From Nanosynbacter sp. (GTDB lineage Bacteria; Patescibacteriota; Saccharimonadia; Saccharimonadales; Saccharimonadaceae), in contig JABZJR010000034.1 of NCBI GenBank assembly GCA_015257705.1, positions 1 to 7,222 on the forward strand: DNA of 7,222 bases. The letters run 5' to 3'. Positions 1 to 5,408 of this stretch are shown here, in pieces. How positions within the stretch are numbered: the first letter of the stretch is position 1; each line of letters begins with the position of its first letter. A program made the position numbers and the translations under genes. The notes below the pieces were generated by a model. It saw nothing but the letters and a program-made list of their open reading frames with translations, was not told the origin of the DNA and made no database searches.

Positions 1-2111
1 GCGCTAAGTCGCTGGTGTTCGGCGGCATTGTCATAATGTTCCCTCATTTCAAATTCCGCTTGCTTGCCCTTATTCCATTGAGAAACTGGACGCAAGAAAC
101 CAACCACGCGTGAGTAAACTTCAGTCGCTTCGCCACACTTTGGACATTCTGGATGCTCACCAACAATATAGCCGTGATTCTTACAAATTGAGAAGCTTGG
201 ACTGAACGTAAAGTATGGCAATTTGTAATTTTCGCAAATCGTTTTCACCAATTTTTTCAAAGTTTGCGGATCGTCCATACGCTCGCCCAAGAAGAAGTGA
301 ATCACCGTGCCGCCCGTGTACTTGGTTTGCAAATTGTCCTGAAGATCCATCAACTCAAACAAATCGTCCGTGTAATTAACTGGCAAATGACTAGAGTTGG
401 TGTAGAACGGACATTTAACTTCCGCGCCAATTCCGTTGGCAAAGTGCGCTCGATCTGGGAAGCTGGCTTTATCAAGTTGCGCCAATCGATACGTCGTACC
501 TTCAGCTGGTGTTGCCTCAAGATTGTAATTATTGCCAGTTTCCTTCTGATATTCCACCAAGCGATCGCGCATAAAATCAAGCGTCTTCTCAGCAAAAGCC
601 TTACCTTTTTCCGTGCCAATATCAACGCCCAGTAAATTAAGCGCCGCCTCGTTCGTACCAATTAAACCGATGGTCGAAAAATGGTTCTTCCAATATTGAT
701 TGAAACGCTGTTTAATGTTTCGCAAATAAAACTTGGTGTACGGATACAAATTAGCGTCGGTCAATCGCTCCAAAACTTTACGCTTGGTTTCCAGACTGTC
801 TTTTGCCATATCCATAAGTTCAGCCAACCCCTTAAAGAACTCTTTTTCGTTCTTGGATTTTAGCGCCAGTCGCGGCAAGTTTATCGTTACCACACCGACC
901 GAACCAGTCATTGGATTTGAGCCGAACAAGCCGCCACCACGATATTCCAATTGACGATTATCAATGCGCAATCGACAGCACATCGAGCGCGCATCTTCTG
1001 GATCCATGTCGGAATTAATGAAGTTTGAGAAGTACGGAATGCCGTATTTAGCGCTAGCTTCCCACAAACTTTCAATCACCGGATTATCCCAATTGAAATC
1101 CTTGGTGATATTAACCGTTGGGATTGGGAACGTAAAGACTCGACCATTAGCGTCGCCCTCAGAAAGAACCTCCAACAGCGCCTTATTTAGCATATTCATT
1201 TCTTCTTGATATTCGCCATAAGTTGTGTCCTGCATTTCGCCACCAATAATCACTGGATTATCTGCCATGTGTTTTGGACATTCAAGGTCAAGTGTAATGT
1301 TGGTAAACGGCGTCTGGAAACCAACGCGAGTCGGCACGTTAACATTAAAGACGAATTCTTGAATAGCCTGTTTTACTTCTTCATAGCTCAATTTGTCGGC
1401 ACGAATAAACGGCGCTAATAGTGTGTCAAAATCAGAGAAAGCCTGCGCACCAGCCGCTTCGCCCTGTAATGTATAAAAGAAGTTTACGACTTGACCGAGC
1501 GCTGATCGGAAATGCTTAGCTGGCTTAGAGGCAACCTTACCAGCAACGCCAGTAAATCCTTCTTGTAATAAGTCAGGCAAATCCCAACCAACACAATAAA
1601 CGCTTAGCAAGTTAAGGTCGTGAATATGCAAGTCGCCTTCTTTATGAGCTTGTCCAATTTTCGATGTATAAATCTTATCCAGCCAGTAAGTCTTCGTAAT
1701 TTCCGCCGAAACATAGTTGTTCAAACCCTGCAAGCTGTAGCCCATATTAGAGTTTTCATTAACTTTCCAGTCCAAATTTTCCAGATATTTATCAATCAAA
1801 TCAACGTGTGCATTAGAGGTAATTTCGCGCAATTTTTTATGCTGATCACGGTAAATAATGTACGCCTTTGCAGTCTTCTTAAACTTAGAGTCAATCAACG
1901 CATCCTCAACAATGTCCTGAATATCTTCAACGCTTGGTAGACGCTTTTGGTTACGAGTTTCCAAAACTCCCAAAACCTTGTCGGTCAATTCAACTGCTTG
2001 AGCGGCGTCAAATTCGCCAGTTTCCAACCCTGCCTTTTCAATTGCCTTTTCAATTTTTTTCCGATCAAATTTAGCAGTTCGACCATCGCGTTTTTTAATT
2101 GATTTATACAT
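1..2111 (-). CDS. nrdD: Anaerobic (class III) ribonucleoside-triphosphate reductase, 3' end beyond window
   Basis: NrdD makes deoxyribonucleotides from ribonucleoside triphosphates without oxygen, using a glycyl radical installed by the activase NrdG. I translated the minus strand from ATG at 2111: 703 codons are open to the left edge with no frameshift, so the stop is outside. Residues 1 to about 95 look like an ATP-cone (starts MYKSIKKRDGRTAKFDRKKI), the allosteric nucleotide-binding domain. The barrel follows, with GDLHIHDL and Cys173, then MCCRLRID with Cys378/Cys379 as candidate active-site thiols. Near the end are Cys643, His646, Cys656 and Cys659 (CxxH...CPKCGE), the expected zinc site, and RVVGFLRPVSQWNKGK, where Gly671 (codon 99-101) is the predicted radical site. 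Family length is about 700 residues, so little is missing. GGAGGGG just before the ATG is a strong ribosome binding site. No nrdG is in view; it may lie off the left edge. The subclass (formate- or redoxin-dependent) cannot be decided here. Confidence 0.96.
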   Translation of the reverse strand, partial: MYKSIKKRDGRTAKFDRKKIEKAIEKAGLETGEFDAAQAVELTDKVLGVLETRNQKRLPSVEDIQDIVEDALIDSKFKKTAKAYIIYRDQHKKLREITSNAHVDLIDKYLENLDWKVNENSNMGYSLQGLNNYVSAEITKTYWLDKIYTSKIGQAHKEGDLHIHDLNLLSVYCVGWDLPDLLQEGFTGVAGKVASKPAKHFRSALGQVVNFFYTLQGEAAGAQAFSDFDTLLAPFIRADKLSYEEVKQAIQEFVFNVNVPTRVGFQTPFTNITLDLECPKHMADNPVIIGGEMQDTTYGEYQEEMNMLNKALLEVLSEGDANGRVFTFPIPTVNITKDFNWDNPVIESLWEASAKYGIPYFSNFINSDMDPEDARSMCCRLRIDNRQLEYRGGGLFGSNPMTGSVGVVTINLPRLALKSKNEKEFFKGLAELMDMAKDSLETKRKVLERLTDANLYPYTKFYLRNIKQRFNQYWKNHFSTIGLIGTNEAALNLLGVDIGTEKGKAFAEKTLDFMRDRLVEYQKETGNNYNLEATPAEGTTYRLAQLDKASFPDRAHFANGIGAEVKCPFYTNSSHLPVNYTDDLFELMDLQDNLQTKYTGGTVIHFFLGERMDDPQTLKKLVKTICENYKLPYFTFSPSFSICKNHGYIVGEHPECPKCGEATEVYSRVVGFLRPVSQWNKGKQAEFEMREHYDNAAEHQRLS

Positions 2112-2120
2112 TACCCCTCC
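2112..2120 (-). promoter_or_regulatory. Ribosome binding site of nrdD
   Basis: On the minus strand GGAGGGG lies two bases before the ATG run (GGAGGGGTA then ATG), a near-perfect anti-16S complement. It fixes the nrdD start, which also fits the start of the ATP-cone domain. Confidence 0.8.
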
Positions 2121-2196
2121 TTGTTTATAAAAATAGCAAACTAGCCCAACCTCTCCAGTGGGTACATGTTGCAAAAAACGTTATTTATTTTCTAAA

Positions 2197-2212
2197 ACAC
2201 CATATGTAGTGC
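2197..2212 (-). promoter_or_regulatory. NrdR box 2 (at the nrdD transcription start)
   Basis: Plus-strand ACACCATATGTAGTGC also matches 13 of 16 positions of the NrdR consensus. A 16-bp linker separates it from box 1, giving 32 bp centre to centre or three helical turns. That is the spacing known for cooperative NrdR binding. It lies immediately downstream of the predicted transcription start. Confidence 0.75.
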
Positions 2213-2221
2213 TTAATATTG

Positions 2222-2251
2222 AATATACACGCGATATATAGCGTCTGTCAA
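2222..2251 (-). promoter_or_regulatory. Sigma-70-type promoter of nrdD
   Basis: On the minus strand there is a perfect -35 hexamer TTGACA (2251-2246), an 18-base spacer and a -10 hexamer TATATT (2227-2222). Transcription would start near 2215 and give a leader of about 100 bases before the nrdD ATG. The leader holds only weak pairing possibilities and no riboswitch I recognise. The spacer contains one NrdR-like box and a second box sits just after the predicted start. Confidence 0.75.
2229..2244 (-). promoter_or_regulatory. NrdR box 1 (in the nrdD promoter spacer)
   Basis: Plus-strand ACGCGATATATAGCGT matches 13 of 16 positions of the known NrdR consensus (acaCwATATaTwGtgt) and is nearly a perfect palindrome. 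It lies between the -35 and -10 hexamers, where a bound repressor would block RNA polymerase. NrdR is the ATP/dATP-sensing repressor of nrd genes; its gene is not in this window. Confidence 0.75.
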
Positions 2252-2270
2252 TGAAAGTACATTGTATTAT

Positions 2271-2810
2271 TTACATGCGAAGTGCGGAAGCATTTGCTCC
2301 CTCTGATAATGCCAAAACGTCGCGGTGAATCAGATCGACAATTTCTGCCTGAGACAGCTGTTCACCGATTCGCTGCTCGCCCGGTACATTCAAAACATCT
2401 TGATCTTTCCACCACTGGTGCATTTCTGATTCGCCAAATTCATGAGCGTTTGGCTTGGTAGCGTGGCGGCGCACCGTTTCCTCAAACGATACGTCAAAAT
2501 AATAAATCAGTTTTTCACCCTGAAAATCATCCAACAGCCGGCACAGCATCGCGCCGTATTTTTTATTACTCAAAATACCCTCCAAAATCACCGTATAACC
2601 AACATTATTGCCATACATGCATAGATCGTAAATCAGCTGAATCGCCGGATTGCCTTCGCTATCTTTCACGTGCAGTATTTCCCGGCGCACCACATCCTGT
2701 GACACTAACATTGTGCCGCAACCTAGTTGACACTGGAGTAAGCGCGCCGTGCTGGTTTTGCCACAACCAGAATTACCGCGGAGAATGATTAGCGGATGAG
2801 AGGCCGTCAC
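2271..2810 (-). CDS. Small P-loop kinase-like ATP-binding protein
   Basis: This 179-residue protein belongs to the P-loop NTPases and resembles uncharacterised AAA_33/zeta-toxin-like small-molecule kinases. Visible motifs are Walker A GNSGCGKT (residues 12-19), SQDVVRREIL (about 37-46, a likely substrate-binding segment after strand 2), VILEGIL (about 74-80, a likely Walker B region), YYFDVSFEETVRRHATKP (a lid with basic residues) and EFGESEMHQWW. The substrate is unknown; I see no antitoxin partner, so a toxin role is not favoured. The start is GTG at 2810-2808, which overlaps the TGA of the upstream phosphotransferase by four bases (GTGA). This implies translational coupling and a shared transcript. 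No other start fits so close to the P-loop. The gap to nrdD is 159 bp, with no clear terminator between them, so read-through into nrdD is possible. The last residues (about 168-179) are non-conserved-looking tail. Confidence 0.85.
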   Translation of the reverse strand: MTASHPLIILRGNSGCGKTSTARLLQCQLGCGTMLVSQDVVRREILHVKDSEGNPAIQLIYDLCMYGNNVGYTVILEGILSNKKYGAMLCRLLDDFQGEKLIYYFDVSFEETVRRHATKPNAHEFGESEMHQWWKDQDVLNVPGEQRIGEQLSQAEIVDLIHRDVLALSEGANASALRM

Positions 2811-3817
2811 ATACGCTCCAGTAAATCGTAAGCAACAGCCGCTGATAGCGCCTGCATTTGACGAAGATTATCACCCGGCTTGAGTGGTGGCTTGAGGCTA
2901 CGTATAAGGAAAAATCCGACAAATGACGCCAGCATTTCCACGTTCAACTCACCCAGCCACGGCGTTACGTCATGACCATGGCGCGCCATATCAACCAGAA
3001 ATTCTGTCGCACCAGATCCCCGGGGTGCATAAGAAGCCCAGTTCCAGTCAACCAACTTCAACTCGCCAGTTTGCGGATTAAATGCCAAATTGTCACTACG
3101 AACATCCGAATGATTAAAGCAATCTTCCGTCTGCTTGGCAAATTCTTTAGCGCGCACCGAAATATCAATCAACTCATCGCGCTTTTCTAATAGCTCAATT
3201 ATAGCCTGACAACGCTGCTGATTAATCTCCAACTGATTTGGCAATAGTTTTTGATAATTATCAATCAACAGACGACGAATATCAGCGTCAGCAATAATCT
3301 GATCAATCCCATCATCTAAGCCAAGCTCTCTCGCCACAAACGGTTGTAGTTGCAATTCTTCAATTAGCTCCTGCGGCAATTTTATTTTTTCCAACTCTCG
3401 AACCGCGGTTATCACCGTCGAAATATAACGTTCCGCGACAGAGTTATCCGTCGGAGGTTGCCACAACCACCCATCTGACGAAGCGTAACTGCTCGTCATC
3501 AACACGTAACCGTCATCAGCCAATTCAGTCCAATCAGCAACATATTGCGGATAAGTTTTCTGTAACAAACGCGTTACTGCATAATCTTTTTTTAGCCAGC
3601 CTAATTCCCGCTCACCCTCATCCGACAATAAATTAGCATCAACTTCTTTAACGAAAATCGTTCGATCGCCAGACGACACTAATGCTCGACGATTAAGCGA
3701 AAAGCCGCCACTTACTGGCGTGATCCGTAATTCAGATAAATCAACGTTCAGCTCCGTCGCCGCACATTGCAAGGCTCTGTCGGTTAATAATTTATCGTGA
3801 TCTGGCAATGTTTCCAT
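2807..3817 (-). CDS. APH/choline-kinase-superfamily phosphotransferase
   Basis: This 336-residue protein has the protein-kinase-like fold of small-molecule phosphotransferases. The N-lobe shows SGGFSLNRRAL (36-46, glycine-rich nucleotide loop) and IFVKEVD with Lys57 as probable ATP anchor. The C-lobe has the catalytic loop HSDVRSDN (236-243; Asp238 catalytic base, Asn243 metal ligand) and the metal-binding LVDWNWA (Asp257). Residues 160-230 are an all-helical insert. Known members phosphorylate aminoglycosides, choline, homoserine or methylthioribose; nothing here picks one, so antibiotic resistance should not be assumed. To my recollection the HSDVRSDN...LVDWNWA combination resembles phosphotransferases common in Actinobacteria. 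The gene is first in a two-gene unit with the P-loop kinase. Its ATG (3817) has no Shine-Dalgarno sequence, and a perfect TATAAT ends seven bases upstream, so translation is probably from a leaderless mRNA. Confidence 0.85.
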   Translation of the reverse strand: METLPDHDKLLTDRALQCAATELNVDLSELRITPVSGGFSLNRRALVSSGDRTIFVKEVDANLLSDEGERELGWLKKDYAVTRLLQKTYPQYVADWTELADDGYVLMTSSYASSDGWLWQPPTDNSVAERYISTVITAVRELEKIKLPQELIEELQLQPFVARELGLDDGIDQIIADADIRRLLIDNYQKLLPNQLEINQQRCQAIIELLEKRDELIDISVRAKEFAKQTEDCFNHSDVRSDNLAFNPQTGELKLVDWNWASYAPRGSGATEFLVDMARHGHDVTPWLGELNVEMLASFVGFFLIRSLKPPLKPGDNLRQMQALSAAVAYDLLERM

Positions 3818-3823
3818 GTATAA

Positions 3824-3832
3824 ATTATAACA
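3824..3832 (-). promoter_or_regulatory. Extended -10 promoter of the phosphotransferase gene (leaderless)
   Basis: On the minus strand TGTTATAAT gives a TG-n extension and a perfect TATAAT (3829-3824). The -35 region is weak (CTGCTT at 3852-3847), as is usual for extended -10 promoters. The expected transcription start is at or next to the A of the ATG at 3817, and no ribosome binding site fits in between. The predicted mRNA is therefore leaderless. Confidence 0.6.
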
Positions 3833-3912
3833 TCATAATCATCAGGAAGCAGTTCGATAACCTTCACTGCCATCATTCGCCATAGGTTTGTTGTTAAATT
3901 GACCAATCTACT

Positions 3913-3941
3913 TTTATTTTTATTGCGCTTGTTGTTATAAT
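3913..3941 (+). promoter_or_regulatory. Extended -10 promoter of the first GH16 gene
   Basis: TTTATT (3913-3918), a 17-base spacer ending in TGT, and TATAAT (3936-3941) form an extended -10 promoter, giving a leader of about 24 bases. The surrounding 32 bases (3911-3942) match the region before the second GH16 gene (5342-5373) at 24 positions. Both also have TGTTGTTAAA about 40 bases upstream of the -10. The first promoter has the better -10 box, so it may be the stronger of the two. Confidence 0.6.
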
Positions 3942-3960
3942 TGGTGTCTAACATAAATTT

Positions 3961-3968
3961 AAGGGGAG
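3961..3968 (+). promoter_or_regulatory. Ribosome binding site of the first GH16 gene
   Basis: AAGGGGAG lies three to five bases before the ATG at 3972. It supports this start, which is also the natural start of the signal peptide. Confidence 0.7.
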
Positions 3969-3971
3969 TGT

Positions 3972-5219
3972 ATGTTAATAAGAAAACGCTTTTTAAATAC
4001 AAAAGTTAAAATATTAACTGGAGTAATAGCCGCTGGACTATTCATTGGCGGGTCGCTACTTACCTTGCCAACTGGACAAGCTAAGAGTGTCGTCAGCGAT
4101 GATTATCCATTAAATGATAGTACTCACTGGAACACAGAACCTGTTTGGCGTGATGAGTTTAATGGCACATCGTTAGATAAAGATTCTTGGAATATATACG
4201 GCAGCGGATGGAGCGCTAATAACGTCCAGAGTTGCTACAGTAGAAGTGAAGAAAATGTGAATGTTAAAAACGGCAGTCTAAACTTAGTCGGACTATACAA
4301 GCCTGGCGCGCGCTGCACAGGAAATGAAAAAAGCGGCAACTTCACCTCTGGATTCGTAGAGACAAAAGGTAAAAAATTTTGGACTTACGGCTACATCGAG
4401 GCGCGTATAAAAATGCCAAATAATAAGAGTACCTGGCCTGGTTTTTGGATGAGTCCTGCAACGAAGGAGTATGGAGACTGGCCTCGCAGTGGTGAAATTG
4501 ACATCGTAGAAACTAAAGGTTCTAACTTAGATTACGCGGCAGCAGACGCTCACTGGGGACTTTCAAAATACAATAAGAAACATGCCCAAGGCAAGGATTT
4601 GCCAGCTGGATTCAAAGATACCACTCAGTGGCACACTTACGGCGTAAAATGGACTGAAGGAAAATTGGAATATTACATTGATGGCGTAAAGTTTCACACC
4701 GTCAACGGATTCGATCAGCCAAACGCAGCAAACACACCTTATGGTCCGTTTGATCAACCATTCTTCCTACGACTTAACTTAGCAATTGGCGGTGACTACA
4801 TTGATGGTAAAGGCGGTAAATGGTCAAACGCTTACAACGCCTTAGCTAAATATCCAAAGTCATTCCCGGCAACTATGTCAATCGATTACGTCCGCGTATA
4901 CGAAAGACGAACAGCTAAGGAAATAAACGTGCCAGATAACAATTTGCGCACTCAACTTAATAAAAAATTGTCAACAGTACTTAGTACTAATCGTAAAGAC
5001 GATCAAAAAATTGCTGACGTAGAGTTAGAAAAATTGACAGACCTTAACTTGGATGCAGCCGACAACGCGTCAGAAGCAGATAAGATTCACGATCTAACAG
5101 GATTAGAGGCAGCTAAAAACCTTAAGACCTTATCTCTTAAGAACAGCTCTGTCTTCGACCTAAGAGCGGTTTCTAACATCAAATCCCTAAAGTCGATAAA
5201 CCTAACGATTAATCGCTAA
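3972..5219 (+). CDS. Secreted GH16 laminarinase-like beta-glucanase with short LRR tail, no anchor
   Basis: This 415-residue exported protein is a predicted endo-beta-1,3(4)-glucanase. Residues 1-37 are a signal peptide (basic MLIRKRF, a hydrophobic core, likely cleavage after GQA). The GH16 domain spans about 55-311: PVWRDEF, TWPGFWMSP, then GEIDIVE (174-180) with nucleophile Glu175, Asp177 and acid/base Glu180, the beta-bulge form typical of laminarinases; HTYGVKWTEGKLEYYIDG, FDQPFFLRLNLAIGG and a closing FPATMSIDYVRVYE follow. Cys88 and Cys115 recur in the paralogue and may form a disulfide. Residues 316-360 are an LRR cap, then about two internalin-type LRRs to residue 411. The protein stops at INLTINR, where the paralogue continues into more LRRs, an Ig-like domain and an anchor. 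An intrinsic terminator follows at once, so no decayed remainder is visible. It is probably released. It could instead be a truncated copy kept by selection for the enzyme alone. Beta-1,3-glucan specificity is inferred from motifs only. Confidence 0.92.
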   Translation: MLIRKRFLNTKVKILTGVIAAGLFIGGSLLTLPTGQAKSVVSDDYPLNDSTHWNTEPVWRDEFNGTSLDKDSWNIYGSGWSANNVQSCYSRSEENVNVKNGSLNLVGLYKPGARCTGNEKSGNFTSGFVETKGKKFWTYGYIEARIKMPNNKSTWPGFWMSPATKEYGDWPRSGEIDIVETKGSNLDYAAADAHWGLSKYNKKHAQGKDLPAGFKDTTQWHTYGVKWTEGKLEYYIDGVKFHTVNGFDQPNAANTPYGPFDQPFFLRLNLAIGGDYIDGKGGKWSNAYNALAKYPKSFPATMSIDYVRVYERRTAKEINVPDNNLRTQLNKKLSTVLSTNRKDDQKIADVELEKLTDLNLDAADNASEADKIHDLTGLEAAKNLKTLSLKNSSVFDLRAVSNIKSLKSINLTINR

Positions 5220-5238
5220 TTAGCTTAGGCGTTTACAG

Positions 5239-5275
5239 AAAAATTGTCATCTCATTACGGGGTGGCAATTTTTTT
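5239..5275 (+). terminator. Intrinsic terminator after the first GH16 gene
   Basis: A 13-bp stem (5241-5253 with 5259-5271), loop ATTAC and a T run to 5275 sit 20 bases after the stop. Three pairs are G-U in the plus-strand RNA, so the hairpin folds well only in the direction of the GH16 gene. It is nearly the reverse complement of the hairpin at 7184-7214. Confidence 0.85.
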
Positions 5276-5343
5276 ATTTCAGCTTAAAACCTCAGTATTC
5301 AGCGTCTCCACAGCTCTGTTGTTAAAATAACTACATAATATTC

Positions 5344-5372
5344 TTTACTTTTATTCCGCTTATTGTTACACT
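5344..5372 (+). promoter_or_regulatory. Promoter of the second GH16 gene
   Basis: TTTACT (5344-5349; four of six -35 positions), a 17-base spacer ending in TGT, and TACACT (5367-5372) mirror the promoter of the first GH16 gene. The weaker -10 is partly offset by the better -35. With the terminator upstream, this gene probably has its own transcript. Confidence 0.5.
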
Positions 5373-5393
5373 AGCGATGGATAAAAAATATTT

Positions 5394-5398
5394 GGGAG
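5394..5398 (+). promoter_or_regulatory. Ribosome binding site of the second GH16 gene
   Basis: GGGAG lies ten bases before the ATG at 5409, with an A-rich spacer. The start is confirmed by the near-identity of residues 1-14 with the paralogue. Confidence 0.6.
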
Positions 5399-5408
5399 AA
5401 AACAAAAA

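Noticed and set aside
264..1940. Several plus-strand open frames of 60-123 codons and a short minus-strand frame opposite or inside nrdD
   Set aside because: They lie entirely within the nrdD reading frame, which shows conserved motifs from ATP-cone to glycyl-radical site. The shadow frames have no domain, no ribosome binding site and low-complexity-like composition.
2112..2214. Possible riboswitch in the roughly 100-base nrdD leader
   Set aside because: Only a short CCCA/TGGG pairing is visible. There is no recognisable cobalamin or other riboswitch core, and the NrdR boxes already explain regulation.
2249..2264. CAATG-AAAGTA-CATTG inverted repeat just after the P-loop kinase stop, as a terminator
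   Set aside because: The stem is only 5 bp and AT-rich with no following T run. It overlaps the -35 box of nrdD, so it is at most a weak operator candidate.
2271..2810. Zeta-type toxin of a toxin-antitoxin pair
   Set aside because: The fold is similar, but the neighbour is a 336-residue phosphotransferase, not a small antitoxin, and the motifs look like a general small-molecule kinase.
3784..4002. 72-codon minus-strand frame across the divergent intergenic region
   Set aside because: It overlaps the start of the phosphotransferase gene, both divergent promoters and the start of the first GH16 gene, and shows no recognisable protein feature.
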